From the NCBI GenBank assembly GCA_943373175.1, contig CALSBM010000015.1, forward strand, positions 1 through 49,215: a stretch of 49,215 nucleotides of DNA. Direction: 5' to 3'. The notes under the pieces are model-generated. The model searched no databases, had not been told where the DNA came from, and worked only from the letters and a program-made list of their open reading frames with translations. The stretch comes from JAIXUI01 sp943373175. Its GTDB lineage: Bacteria > Bacteroidota > Bacteroidia > UBA7662 > JAIXUI01. Positions 7,399-16,339 of the stretch are shown piece after piece (the first letter of the stretch is position 1; every line of letters begins with the position of its first letter). The translations under genes and the position numbers were made by a program.

Positions 7399-9306
7399 TT
7401 AATAAGCCCGCTCGTCGCGGCCTTCCATCCAGTTGATGAAGGCGCGGTTAGCCACGCGGTTGCCGCCGGGCGTAGGGTAATTGCCGGAGAAATACCAGTC
7501 ACCGGCATGGCCGGAACAGGCGATACGGAGATTGTCGATGGTCTGAAAAATTATCCGAACCGGAATAGTTAAATGTTCCGGTTTCACGATATCGCTGATA
7601 CGTTGCGCGATTGCGTCGTCAGAGAAAACATTATAAATAGCTTTCACTTGATTCACACTTTCTGCCAAGGGTAACTCCAAATCGGCTTTAGCTCTTTGGT
7701 ACGCCTCAAGGAGTACTTGCTCGTGTCCATGTTCCTTTAACAAGCTTACCGCTGCCTGAAACGCCACAAACTCGCCCAACTTGCTCATGTTGATGCCGTA
7801 ACAGTCGGGATAGCGGATTTGTGGTGCAGACGAAAGCACGATGATTTCCTTAGGCAGAAGACGCCCAAGAATGGTGAGAATGCTCTTTTTAAGGGTAGTT
7901 CCGCGTACGATAGAATCGTCTATGATAACGAGGCGGTCAATTCCTGGACGGATAATTCCATAAGTGATGTCGTAAACATGAGCGACCAAATCATCGCGGG
8001 CATCATCTTCGGTGATAAACGTTCGCAGTTTAACATCTTTAATTGCAGCTTTTTCAACTCTCGGTCTTTGAGAAAGAATTTGAAGGAGCGCTTCCCGGCT
8101 TCCATTATCAGCCTTCCATTTCATTATTTGCTGCTCCCAGTCGGCTTCCATGGCTGTTTCCAATCCTTTTATCAGACCGAAAAACGCTGATTCTGCTGTA
8201 TTAGGAATATAACTGAATACCGTATGTTCCAAATCCGACTCAATAGCATTCATCACACGCGGGACTAACAAATCACCCAGATGCTTACGCTCTCGATAAA
8301 TAGCCTCGTCGTTGCCGCGGGAGAAGTAGATGCGCTCAAACGAACAGGGAGTTGGTACGGCAGCCGGAGGCAGAATCTCTTCTTCGTAATATGAACCGTC
8401 TTGCCGGATGATAAACGCATGTCCAGGTTTGACTTCCTGAATGTCATCTGCCTGCAAATTGAATCCGGTTTGTATCGCCGGTCGCTCACTGGCTACCACC
8501 ACCACTTCTTCGTCTGCATACCAAAACGCAGGGCGAATTCCCGATGGATCCCTCATTACAAATGCGTCTCCATGGCCAATAAGGCCCGCCATCGCATAAC
8601 CTCCATCAAAATGGCGACAAGCTCTCCTAAGAACATTGCCAAGGTCTAATTGCTTCTGAATAAGGTTTGTAATTTCCTGATTATCATGGCCTTCGGCCTT
8701 AAACTGCTCGAAAAGGGTTTGATTTTCTAAATCCAGGAAATGGCCAATTTTTTCCAACACCGTTACTGTATCGGCCTTTTCTTTAGGATGCTGCCCCAAA
8801 CGTATCAGATGGTCGAAAAGCTCGTCAACATTCGTAAGGTTGAAGTTTCCTGCTATTACCAAATTTCGGCTCATCCAGTTGTTGTGACGCAGGAATGGGT
8901 GGCACTGCTCTATGGTTTGTCCACCGTAAGTAGCGTACCTCAAGTGCCCCAGCAACAACTCTCCCATATAAGGGAGGTTACTCTTCAACCAAGCCGTATC
9001 CTTAAGCTTTTCCGGCTGTTTTTGACGTACCTGCTCGAAATGCCAGTTAATGCGTTCAAAAATATCTTTGATTGGTTGTTGTGCTACCGAGCGAGTGCGG
9101 CTGATGTATCGCTCACCCGGTGAAACGCCTAATTTTATGGTGGCAATTCCAGCACCGTCCTGGCCGCGGTTATGCTGCTTTTCCATCAACAGGTAAAGCT
9201 TGTTCAAACCATAGTTGAACTGGCCATACTTTTCCAGATAAAAACTGAGAGGTTGACGAAGCCGAATCAACACGAGTCCACACTCATGCCGGATAAAATC
9301 ACTCAT
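7399..9306 (-). CDS. purF: amidophosphoribosyltransferase
   Basis: A 635-residue enzyme of the PurF type, which makes phosphoribosylamine from PRPP and glutamine in the first step of purine synthesis. The N-terminal glutaminase domain begins with HECGLVLIRL: Cys9 would be the catalytic nucleophile after removal of a short propeptide. KQHNRGQDGAGIA and a GHLRYATYGG segment follow. The C-terminal phosphoribosyltransferase domain carries the PRPP loop VIIDDSIVRGTT at about 455-467. It is much longer than Escherichia coli PurF (about 505) and belongs to a divergent form common in Bacteroidota. It could be a paralogue of a canonical PurF elsewhere. Confidence 0.85.
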   Translation of the reverse strand: MSDFIRHECGLVLIRLRQPLSFYLEKYGQFNYGLNKLYLLMEKQHNRGQDGAGIATIKLGVSPGERYISRTRSVAQQPIKDIFERINWHFEQVRQKQPEKLKDTAWLKSNLPYMGELLLGHLRYATYGGQTIEQCHPFLRHNNWMSRNLVIAGNFNLTNVDELFDHLIRLGQHPKEKADTVTVLEKIGHFLDLENQTLFEQFKAEGHDNQEITNLIQKQLDLGNVLRRACRHFDGGYAMAGLIGHGDAFVMRDPSGIRPAFWYADEEVVVVASERPAIQTGFNLQADDIQEVKPGHAFIIRQDGSYYEEEILPPAAVPTPCSFERIYFSRGNDEAIYRERKHLGDLLVPRVMNAIESDLEHTVFSYIPNTAESAFFGLIKGLETAMEADWEQQIMKWKADNGSREALLQILSQRPRVEKAAIKDVKLRTFITEDDARDDLVAHVYDITYGIIRPGIDRLVIIDDSIVRGTTLKKSILTILGRLLPKEIIVLSSAPQIRYPDCYGINMSKLGEFVAFQAAVSLLKEHGHEQVLLEAYQRAKADLELPLAESVNQVKAIYNVFSDDAIAQRISDIVKPEHLTIPVRIIFQTIDNLRIACSGHAGDWYFSGNYPTPGGNRVANRAFINWMEGRDERAY

Positions 9307-9345
9307 GGCGCTAGTTGCGCGAAGGTAGGAAAAACCACTTACCTG

Positions 9346-9732
9346 TTAGTTCAAAACTAACGGAGTTGCCATGACAAATGCGGGAATCTCCACTTCAAAA
9401 CGCTCACCTGTTTCAACGTTGATAAACTCGTAGGTTCCCCACATCTTGCCAATTTGCTGACTCAAATTACACATCGACACGTACTGGTGCTGCGTTCCGG
9501 GCTCTATCACAGGCTGTTGACCAACAACGCCTTCACCCTGTACTTCCCTTAACTGAGCTATACCATCCCGGATGTACCAATGTCGGCTGAGCAATTGCAC
9601 GGTAAAGGGGCTGTTGTTTCGGATGGTAATACGGTAGGCGAAAATGTTTTCCTGACTATTCGGCTGGGAATAACCAGGTTGAAAAGCCGTTTCAACGGCT
9701 ACGAGAATATCTCGGGTGACTAGTGCCGGCAT
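9346..9732 (-). CDS. apaG: ApaG family protein
   Basis: A 128-residue single-domain ApaG protein (immunoglobulin-like beta-sandwich). Family signatures are visible in ENIFAYRITIRNNS, VQLLSRHWYIRDG, EVQGEGVVGQQPVI, and GKMWGTYEF near the C-terminus. ApaG is linked to Co/Mg efflux and Ap4A metabolism in enterobacteria, but its activity is not settled. It is transcribed toward purF with a 39-bp gap, so the two may form an operon, and it is divergent from rlmB. Confidence 0.9.
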   Translation of the reverse strand: MPALVTRDILVAVETAFQPGYSQPNSQENIFAYRITIRNNSPFTVQLLSRHWYIRDGIAQLREVQGEGVVGQQPVIEPGTQHQYVSMCNLSQQIGKMWGTYEFINVETGERFEVEIPAFVMATPLVLN

Positions 9733-9781
9733 TATCCAATAAACCCATCACGTTGAAAAAGGTTTATCCTTAGCATTAATC

Positions 9782-9810
9782 TTTGAAATGAACCGCATTG
9801 TGTAGGTTTG
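9782..9810 (+). promoter_or_regulatory. Bacteroidota-type promoter of rlmB
   Basis: TTTG at 9782-9785 is followed after 17 bp by TAGGTTTG at 9803-9810, an exact match to the TTTG/TAnnTTTG housekeeping promoter of this phylum. The rlmB ATG is only 4 nt after the -7 box, so transcription probably starts at or next to the start codon, giving a leaderless or nearly leaderless mRNA. Confidence 0.65.
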
Positions 9811-9814
9811 CAGT

Positions 9815-10621
9815 ATGTCAGAATACAGGCAGGAGCGGCCAGGAAGGCCCTTCCAGAGCGGGCGAAAGCCGCAGCAACCAAGGGAAAGAGATCAGGTGGT
9901 TTTTGGAATCCATGCGGTTGAAGAAGCAATAAAAGCAGGAAAAGAACTGAATAAAGTTTTAGTAAACCGACAGCTACGCGGCGAAGGATTGCTGGAAATT
10001 AAACGAGAATGCCGCCAAAGAGGCATTCCGGTTCAAGAAGTACCGGCTGAAAAACTCAACGGCATCACCAAGGCTAACCACCAAGGGGTTATTGCTTTTA
10101 TAGCCGCCGCCGAGTACATGCCTCTGGAAGAAGTGATAAGCAGCTTGTTTGAACAAGGCCAAAACCCGTTGCTTCTGATTCTTGATCGCCTTACCGATGT
10201 CCGGAATTTCGGCGCAATTGCTCGCTCTGCTTGGGCTGCCGGTGCTCACGCCATCGTTATTCCAGCTTACAACTCCGTACAGATTACCGCTGACGCGATG
10301 AAAACCTCTGCTGGAGCCTTAAATCACTTGCCGGTTTGCCGAGTATCGTCCCTAGATAAAGCCTTAGATTATCTCAAAAACAGTGGTATTCAAGTGGTGG
10401 CGGCCACAGAAAAAGCTGTTTCTCCTTATTTTAACGAAGATTTTACAGGTCCTTTAGCTTTACTGCTCGGTGCAGAAGACGAGGGCATTCACCCAGATTT
10501 GTTAAGAAAAGCGGATGTTCTCGCCCGTATTCCAATGCCCGGAAAATTAGACTCTTTAAATGTTTCGGTTTCTGCCGGTATTTTACTTTTTGAAGTAGTT
10601 CGACAACGCTTTCAGGAGTAA
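9815..10621 (+). CDS. rlmB: 23S rRNA (guanosine-2'-O-)-methyltransferase RlmB
   Basis: A 268-residue SpoU/TrmH-family methyltransferase that should 2'-O-methylate G2251 in the P loop of 23S rRNA. The N-terminal substrate-binding domain spans about 26-105 (VVFGIHAVEEAIK). The knotted SPOUT domain holds motif 1 (DRLTDVRNFGAIARSA, Asn131, Arg137), motif 2 (LLLGAEDEGIH, about 217-226) and motif 3 (PMPGKLDSLNVSVSAG, Asn249). The first 25 residues are Arg/Pro/Gln-rich and probably disordered. The stop codon lies 2 bp before uvrB, so the genes form an operon. Confidence 0.92.
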   Translation: MSEYRQERPGRPFQSGRKPQQPRERDQVVFGIHAVEEAIKAGKELNKVLVNRQLRGEGLLEIKRECRQRGIPVQEVPAEKLNGITKANHQGVIAFIAAAEYMPLEEVISSLFEQGQNPLLLILDRLTDVRNFGAIARSAWAAGAHAIVIPAYNSVQITADAMKTSAGALNHLPVCRVSSLDKALDYLKNSGIQVVAATEKAVSPYFNEDFTGPLALLLGAEDEGIHPDLLRKADVLARIPMPGKLDSLNVSVSAGILLFEVVRQRFQE

Positions 10622-10623
10622 CC

Positions 10624-12669
10624 ATGTCAGAGTTCAGGCTTATTTCCTCCTACAAACCTACCGGCGACCAACCTGAAGCCATCAAAGCTTTAAGCAATGG
10701 CCTCAATGATGGCGAAAAGGCTCAGGTTCTCCTCGGCGTTACAGGCTCAGGTAAAACGTTTACAGTTGCCAACGTGGTGCAACAAGTTCAACGCCCAACC
10801 TTAGTGCTTACCCACAACAAAACCCTTGTCGCACAGCTTTATGGAGAGTTTAAGCAGTTTTTTCCTGATAATGCAATCGAGTATTTTGTAAGCTATTACG
10901 ATTATTATCAGCCTGAAGCCTTTATCCCAACTACCAATACTTACATTGAAAAAGACTTAAGCATTAATCAGGAAATAGAAAAACTTCGGCTTAGAACCAC
11001 GTCTTCCTTAATGTCTGGCCGACGTGATGTGTTGGTGGTTGCATCGGTGAGTTGTATTTATGGCATGGGGAATCCTAAAGATTATACAGACAAAATCATT
11101 AGGCTGCATAAAGGCATGGTTTTAAGCCGGAACACCTTCCTTCACGCTTTAGTGGACATCCTTTATGCTCGAACTGTTACCGAATTTAAGCGCGGCACTT
11201 TTCGGGTTAAAGGTGAAACCGTGGACATCTTCCTTGCCTACGCCGATTATGCACTCCGTGTTTCTTTCTACGACGACGAAATTGAAGCGTTAACCCTCAT
11301 AGAAGCAGATTCAGGAAGAAAATTTGAAGAAGTAGAATCAGTAGCTGTTTTCCCTGCCAACCTCTACGTCACTCCTAAAGAGCAAATGATTCATACCATC
11401 CATCAAATCCAGGACGATATGATGGCTCAGGTAGAATTCTTCAAACAAGAAGGACGCTTGCTCGAAGCAACCCGCTTGCAAGAACGCGTTAGTTTCGATT
11501 TGGAAATGATGAGGGAATTGGGCTATTGCTCCGGTATTGAAAACTACTCACGCTACTTCGACAAACGCAAATCCGGTGACCGTCCGTTTTGTTTGCTCGA
11601 CTACTTTCCGGACGACTTCCTCCTAGTGATAGACGAGAGTCATGTTACTATGCCCCAGCTTCGGGCGATGTATGGCGGTGACAGGTCGAGAAAACACACT
11701 TTGGTAGAACATGGATTTCGCCTTCCTGCCGCAATGGATAACCGTCCTTTAAAATTCGAAGAATTCGAAACTTTGCTCAATCAGGTAATTTATGTTAGCG
11801 CTACACCTGCAGAATATGAGCTTGCTGAGGCTGGTGGAGTTGTTGTTGAGCAGATTATTCGCCCTACCGGACTGCTAGACCCTCCTATTGAAGTTCGCCC
11901 TGCCGGAAACCAAGTGGATGATTTACTTAATGAAGCCGATAAACGGGTGAAGTTAGGTGATCGTGTATTGGTAACCACCCTAACTAAACGCATGGCCGAA
12001 GAGCTCACCAAATTCATGAACGGTATTGGGTTGAAATGTCGCTATATCCACAGCGATGTCGAAACACTGGAACGAGTGGAAATACTTCGGGATTTACGAC
12101 TTGGGAAATTTGATGTGCTCGTGGGCGTGAACCTGCTTCGGGAAGGACTTGACTTGCCGGAAGTGTCGTTGGTTGCTATTCTCGATGCGGATAAGGAAGG
12201 GTTTCTGCGTTCAGGTCGCTCTCTAACTCAAACCGCAGGAAGAGCAGCTAGGAACGTCAATGGATTGGTTATCATGTATGCCAATACCATTACTGATTCC
12301 ATGAAATCCACCATATCTGAGACAGAAAGAAGAAGAACCAAGCAAATGGCCTACAACGTATTGCATGGTATTACGCCTCAGGGGATAAGAAAATCGAAAG
12401 AAGAAATCATGATGCAAGCTTCAGTTCTTGATATACGGTTCCAAGGAAGCGTTCCTAAGCCCGAAGCTTACACAGAGCCTGATTACGAATCAGGAATTGC
12501 TGCTGATCCGGTTACTGAATACCTTAACGCTGACCAGCTTACAAAACTAATTCAGCAGACTAAGAAGAAAATGGAAAAAGCTGCCAAGGAACTTAACTTC
12601 ATGGAAGCGGCTCGCTTGAGAGATGAAATGTTCGCATTAGAAAAACAGAAAGAACGCCTTAGTCCTTAA
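10624..12669 (+). CDS. uvrB: excinuclease ABC subunit B
   Basis: A 681-residue UvrB, the damage-verifying helicase-like subunit of nucleotide excision repair. Walker A is GVTGSGKTF (Lys44). The beta-hairpin region is YFVSYYDYYQPEAFIP, the DEAD-type box is DESHVT near 337, and the helicase C-terminal domain includes GVNLLREGLDLPEV and QTAGRAARN. The C-terminal UVR domain (about 637-672, EKAAKELNFMEAARLRDEM) binds UvrC. Length and motifs are complete. The last 11 bp overlap the convergent ridA-like gene. Confidence 0.97.
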   Translation: MSEFRLISSYKPTGDQPEAIKALSNGLNDGEKAQVLLGVTGSGKTFTVANVVQQVQRPTLVLTHNKTLVAQLYGEFKQFFPDNAIEYFVSYYDYYQPEAFIPTTNTYIEKDLSINQEIEKLRLRTTSSLMSGRRDVLVVASVSCIYGMGNPKDYTDKIIRLHKGMVLSRNTFLHALVDILYARTVTEFKRGTFRVKGETVDIFLAYADYALRVSFYDDEIEALTLIEADSGRKFEEVESVAVFPANLYVTPKEQMIHTIHQIQDDMMAQVEFFKQEGRLLEATRLQERVSFDLEMMRELGYCSGIENYSRYFDKRKSGDRPFCLLDYFPDDFLLVIDESHVTMPQLRAMYGGDRSRKHTLVEHGFRLPAAMDNRPLKFEEFETLLNQVIYVSATPAEYELAEAGGVVVEQIIRPTGLLDPPIEVRPAGNQVDDLLNEADKRVKLGDRVLVTTLTKRMAEELTKFMNGIGLKCRYIHSDVETLERVEILRDLRLGKFDVLVGVNLLREGLDLPEVSLVAILDADKEGFLRSGRSLTQTAGRAARNVNGLVIMYANTITDSMKSTISETERRRTKQMAYNVLHGITPQGIRKSKEEIMMQASVLDIRFQGSVPKPEAYTEPDYESGIAADPVTEYLNADQLTKLIQQTKKKMEKAAKELNFMEAARLRDEMFALEKQKERLSP

Positions 12670-13075
12670 TATTCGCAATGCACTTAAGCTCTATCGCTAT
12701 GGGTGTAGGCAGACAATTGATTTCCAGCGTGGTTCGGCAAGGAGGATTTTCGCCGAAATACTCCGCCCATAAGCGATTGTATATAGGGAAATCGTCTTTC
12801 ATATTGGTCAGGTAAACGGTAACATCTACCAAATCGGTCCATGTTGCGCCGGATGCTTCCAGTATAGCTTTCACATTTCCGAACACCGATCGGCATTGTA
12901 CTTCGATGTTGTAGGAAACAATTTGTCCTTCGTCATTAAGTTCAACCCCCGGAATTTTCTTAGAACCTCGCTCACGAGGGCCCACACCGGATAAAAACAA
13001 CAAATTTCCTACTCTTCTGGCGTGCGGGTAAAGTCCCACAGGCTCAGGCGCTTTGTCTGAATTAATCGCTGACAT
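12659..13075 (-). CDS. RidA/YjgF family protein
   Basis: A 138-residue protein of the RidA superfamily, which hydrolyses reactive enamines/imines in amino acid metabolism. The pattern VGNLLFLSGVGPRE, then AILEASGATWTDLVDVTVYL, then NPPCRTTLEI is typical, and the conserved Arg that binds the substrate carboxylate lies in CRTTLEI. It resembles the subgroup annotated as 2-aminomuconate deaminase-like, but no pathway partners are nearby, so a general deaminase role is as likely. Its 3' end overlaps the end of uvrB by 11 bp. Confidence 0.85.
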   Translation of the reverse strand: MSAINSDKAPEPVGLYPHARRVGNLLFLSGVGPRERGSKKIPGVELNDEGQIVSYNIEVQCRSVFGNVKAILEASGATWTDLVDVTVYLTNMKDDFPIYNRLWAEYFGENPPCRTTLEINCLPTPIAIELKCIANIKD

Positions 13076-13120
13076 GGCTCAAAACTACCGGATTTTTTCC
13101 TGAAATTATTTTCAATGCTC

Positions 13121-13150
13121 TTGGAAGTATTCGCTCCTCCGTTATCTTTG
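13121..13150 (+). promoter_or_regulatory. promoter of tRNA-Phe
   Basis: TTGG at 13121-13124 and TATCTTTG at 13143-13150 match the -33 and TAnnTTTG -7 elements of Bacteroidota with 18-bp spacing. The mature tRNA begins 16 bp after the -7 box, leaving a short 5' leader. Confidence 0.7.
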
Positions 13151-13165
13151 CAACCCACAAACGGA

Positions 13166-13238
13166 GGTGATATAGCTCAGTTGGTAGAGCAAAGGACTGA
13201 AAATCCTTGTGTCGTTGGTTCGATCCCGACTATCACCA
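13166..13238 (+). tRNA. tRNA-Phe (GAA)
   Basis: A 73-nt cloverleaf. The acceptor stem GGTGATA pairs with TATCACC, the D arm is GCTCAGTTGGTAGAGC, the anticodon stem AAGGA/TCCTT encloses loop CTGAAAA with anticodon GAA, and the T arm is GTTGG-TTCGATC-CCGAC. The discriminator is A at 13238. The 3' CCA is not encoded. Confidence 0.96.
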
Positions 13239-13250
13239 CAACCTCCTACT

Positions 13251-13280
13251 ACCGCAGCCCTCTCGCTGCGGTTTTTTTTT
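13251..13280 (+). terminator. intrinsic terminator after tRNA-Phe
   Basis: ACCGCAG at 13251-13257 pairs with CTGCGGT at 13265-13271 and is followed by a run of ten T residues (13271-13280 including the last stem base). This is a rho-independent terminator shape placed 12 bp after the tRNA. Confidence 0.85.
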
Positions 13281-13337
13281 GCCCGAACTTCGGCTTGTTC
13301 AACCAAAAGGAACAAAAGATGTTGATTAACTTAGACC

Positions 13338-14435
13338 ATGGCCGATTACCGATTTTCCAACTACATTCCGGAAGCAGAAGGAGAGCAACCGTTTGAACGG
13401 CTCCTCAAAATTTTCCTTGAACTCCTAACTTATACGTCCGGTGATGTACCGGAAGCCCTCGACTGGTTCAAAGAATTGGATAATGAATATCAGCTCACCA
13501 ACGAGGATTACTCTATGGAAGACTTTCTGGAAGAGTTGAAAAGAAAAGGCTACTTGAAAGAAGGGAAAGAAGCTGAACTTCAGATTACCCCTAAAACGGA
13601 ACAATCCATTCGGTCTCAAGCCCTCGAAACCATCTTCGGGAAGCTGAAGAGAGGTGGAAGTGGTGAGCATAGAACGCATCATTCTGGGCAAGGCCAAGAA
13701 GCGTCTGCCGATTTCCGACCTTGGCAATTTGGAGACAAAAGCGAACATATTGCCTTTACTGAGGGATTGAAGAACGCCCAGATTCGGATGGGGCCAGACC
13801 ATTTCAGTCTTTCAGAAAATGATTTGGAAGTGGTCAACTCCGACCATTATACCCAAACGGCTACGGTACTCATGATCGACATCAGCCATTCCATGATTTT
13901 ATATGGTGAAGACCGAATTACACCTGCCAAAAGAGTAGCGATGGCACTGGTGGAACTGGTTCGTAGTCGATACCCCAAAGACAGTCTCGACATTCTGGTT
14001 TTTGGCAACGACGCTTGGCCTATTCAAGCAGAAGAACTCCCCTACCTTCAAGTTGGCCCCTTTCATACCAACACGGTTGCCGGTCTCGAACTTGCTTTGG
14101 ACTTACTTCGCAAAAGAAGACACGCGAATAAGCAAATCTTCATGATTACCGATGGCAAACCAACTTGCTTAAAGGAAGGAGATGAGTACTACAAAAACAG
14201 TTTTGGCTTAGACCGGAAAATCACCAACCGCTGCCTCGATTTGGCTATGCAATGCAGAAAACTAAGAATTCCTATTACCACCTTCATGATTGCCAGCGAC
14301 CCCTATTTGCAGGAGTTTGTTAGGGAATTCACAGAAGTAAATCAAGGAAGAGCGTTCTTCAGCAGCCTACAAGGTTTGGGCGATATGATTTTTAGGGATT
14401 TTGAACTCAATAAAAGCAAGAGAACCCGATTCTGA
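13338..14435 (+). CDS. VWA-domain protein
   Basis: A 365-residue soluble protein with an N-terminal helical region (1-110) and a C-terminal von Willebrand A domain (about 172-355). The MIDAS motif is DISHS at 181-185, and the later metal-site segment MITDGKPT is also present. The linker HRTHHSGQGQEASADFRPW is polar and likely flexible. Proteins of this build usually work with an AAA+ ATPase of the Mg-chelatase/MoxR type, but no such gene is in the window. It follows the tRNA-Phe terminator and precedes a LacX-like epimerase gene by 14 bp, probably co-transcribed. Confidence 0.82.
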   Translation: MADYRFSNYIPEAEGEQPFERLLKIFLELLTYTSGDVPEALDWFKELDNEYQLTNEDYSMEDFLEELKRKGYLKEGKEAELQITPKTEQSIRSQALETIFGKLKRGGSGEHRTHHSGQGQEASADFRPWQFGDKSEHIAFTEGLKNAQIRMGPDHFSLSENDLEVVNSDHYTQTATVLMIDISHSMILYGEDRITPAKRVAMALVELVRSRYPKDSLDILVFGNDAWPIQAEELPYLQVGPFHTNTVAGLELALDLLRKRRHANKQIFMITDGKPTCLKEGDEYYKNSFGLDRKITNRCLDLAMQCRKLRIPITTFMIASDPYLQEFVREFTEVNQGRAFFSSLQGLGDMIFRDFELNKSKRTRF

Positions 14436-14449
14436 CCGTATTTTCGTGG

Positions 14450-15325
14450 GTGGAAGCGCTAGAAAATCATATTCTTCAAAACGGGCCGCTTAAGATCTCT
14501 GTTAATCCTCATGGAGCTGAGTTATTCAGCCTTCAATTAGACGGACATGAATACCTCTGGCAGGCTGACCCATACTTTTGGCCAAGACATGCCCCTCTAC
14601 TTTTCCCGATTGTTGGCAAGCTCAAGGAAGACCAATACCTGTGGAAAGGCCTGGTTTACAGGATGAAGCAACACGGTTTTGCGCGTGACCGAAAATTCAG
14701 TCTAGTACATTCCCTTGAGGATAGATTAGTGTTGCGGCTTAAGTACGATGAACAATCCCTTCAACAATACCCTTTCCACTTTGAACTCGAAGTTGAATAC
14801 CTATTGAAAGGCAAACAACTTTGGCAGCAATTCAGAGTTAGAAACCTTGGTGAAACACTCATGCCATTTAGTATAGGTGCTCACCCTGCGTTTAAACTGC
14901 CTTTAGATGAAGGACTAAGTCCTTGGGACTACAGCATTCGTTTTGAACAGGCAGAAGATTGCCCTGCTTATAAAATCAAGGAAGGTCTGCTTACCGATGA
15001 AATCAGCCACCCGTTTAAAGACGAAGCGGTTATCAGCCTAACTCCTCACCGATTTGACCAAGATGCTATCGTATTCAAAAACTTGCGTTCTAGAGTAGTT
15101 TCTCTTGCCTCTGATCAAGGAAAAAGAGCTGTAATTCTAGATTTTAACGGCTTTTCAACCTTCGCCTTATGGTCAAAACCTCAAGCTCCTTTTGTTTGTC
15201 TTGAACCTTGGAATGGCCATCATGATCCCGCCAAACATCAGTATGAACTCAAGGACAAGCCCGGCTTAATCTGGCTTCATGCGGGAGAAACCTGGAAAGC
15301 AGCACTTTGTTTCACTCTCCTTTAA
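14450..15325 (+). CDS. aldose 1-epimerase family protein (LacX-like)
   Basis: A 291-residue galactose-mutarotase-fold protein. The GTG at 14450 is the only plausible start upstream of the conserved beta strands. The LacX-type pattern is present: NPHGAELFSLQLDGHEYLW, RHAPLLFPIVGKL, GAHPAFKLPL with the catalytic-type His, and CLEPWNGHHDP with the Glu. Family members interconvert alpha and beta anomers of sugars or phosphosugars; the substrate here is unknown. Confidence 0.85.
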   Translation: MEALENHILQNGPLKISVNPHGAELFSLQLDGHEYLWQADPYFWPRHAPLLFPIVGKLKEDQYLWKGLVYRMKQHGFARDRKFSLVHSLEDRLVLRLKYDEQSLQQYPFHFELEVEYLLKGKQLWQQFRVRNLGETLMPFSIGAHPAFKLPLDEGLSPWDYSIRFEQAEDCPAYKIKEGLLTDEISHPFKDEAVISLTPHRFDQDAIVFKNLRSRVVSLASDQGKRAVILDFNGFSTFALWSKPQAPFVCLEPWNGHHDPAKHQYELKDKPGLIWLHAGETWKAALCFTLL

Positions 15326-15345
15326 ATTCCTTACTTTAGACTCCT

Positions 15346-15795
15346 ATGGGCCTAATTAAGGAATTCAAAGTGTTTGCCATGCGAGGCAATGTGATTGACC
15401 TCGCAGTGGGTATCATTATCGGAGCAGAGTTTGGGAAGATTGTCAACTCTGCTGTAAGTGACTTGCTGATGCCGTCGTTAGGCCAGCTTCTCGGTGGGGT
15501 TAACTTCAGTGAGTTTTTCATTTCATTCGATGGCAAATCCTATCAGAATCTGGCGAAGGCTAAGGAAGCCGGAGCTGCGATTTTTGCTTATGGTGCTTTT
15601 ACTCAGTCAGTGATAAATTTCATCATCATCGCCGTAGCAATCTTTTTTATGGTGAAGCTGATGAACAATTTGAAGAAGGAAGAAAAGCAAGCCGAACAAG
15701 CGGCAACTCCGGCGGTCCCGGTTGCCAGCGACGAGGTTAAGCTGCTTCAGGAGATTCGCGATCTATTGAAATCTGGCTCGAATAGCCGGACTTAA
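15346..15795 (+). CDS. mscL: large-conductance mechanosensitive channel
   Basis: A 149-residue MscL that opens under membrane tension to relieve hypo-osmotic shock. The N-terminal amphipathic helix and TM1 (MGLIKEFKVFAMRGN, then VIDLAVGIIIGAEFGKIV) are canonical. They are followed by a periplasmic loop and TM2 (about 82-105, FTQSVINFIIIAVAIFF). The cytoplasmic tail is Lys/Glu-rich and ends in a helix (DEVKLLQEIRDLL). The last 59 bp overlap antisense with the HU-like gene. Confidence 0.95.
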   Translation: MGLIKEFKVFAMRGNVIDLAVGIIIGAEFGKIVNSAVSDLLMPSLGQLLGGVNFSEFFISFDGKSYQNLAKAKEAGAAIFAYGAFTQSVINFIIIAVAIFFMVKLMNNLKKEEKQAEQAATPAVPVASDEVKLLQEIRDLLKSGSNSRT

Positions 15796-16165
15796 TAAAA
15801 GCAATTCCTGATAAACGATCCTTTAATGCAGGGGCTGGCTTGAAGTTAAGACGGTAAGTCTCGATGCTTTCCCTCGTCACATGGGAGGGGCTTACTTCTC
15901 CTCTGCTTTTCAGAGATAGGCAAATCGACCCTAAGCCCCCAATCCGGACTATCTGGCCGTTTTCTAATGCTTCCGGGATGAATTTTCCTAGATTTTTTAG
16001 AACACTGAACACTTGCTGGCTTTTCAATCCGGTAGCATGGGCTATCCGTGTTGACAGGCTCCGCATACTTAACTCCCCTTGTGAGCGGGCTGAGGCGTAA
16101 TACCTGCGCCCGGGTTTGGACCGAAACGGGGTTTTCTTTTCGATCACATTGTAATGAATGGGCAT
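15737..16165 (-). CDS. HU-HIG domain histone-like DNA-binding protein
   Basis: A 142-residue protein of the Bacteroidota HU-related group. It starts MPIHYNVIEKKTP, a conserved opening of the family, then has RRYYASARSQGELSMRSLSTRIAHATGL, a helix pair, and the strand NGQIVRIGGLGSICLSL that corresponds to the HU beta-arm base. The C-terminal VTRESIETYRLNFKPAPALKDRL region completes the fold. Such proteins probably bind DNA like HU/IHF. The gene is convergent with mscL and overlaps its coding end by 59 bp. Confidence 0.85.
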   Translation of the reverse strand: MPIHYNVIEKKTPFRSKPGRRYYASARSQGELSMRSLSTRIAHATGLKSQQVFSVLKNLGKFIPEALENGQIVRIGGLGSICLSLKSRGEVSPSHVTRESIETYRLNFKPAPALKDRLSGIAFIKSGYSSQISIDRESPEAA

Positions 16166-16339
16166 GTTTCAAAATGTGGGTTTAAGAATGATTGATTGTG
16201 AATGTGATTCAAAATTACCCGCTCAACTCTCCAGTATTTTGATTTTTACCTTGCATTTATCGCAAAATCAGCTACCTTTTTCCCGCTTCTTTATCATTTT
16301 ATGCGACTTTTAAACCGCTGACTCTTTCTTGCTCAAATA

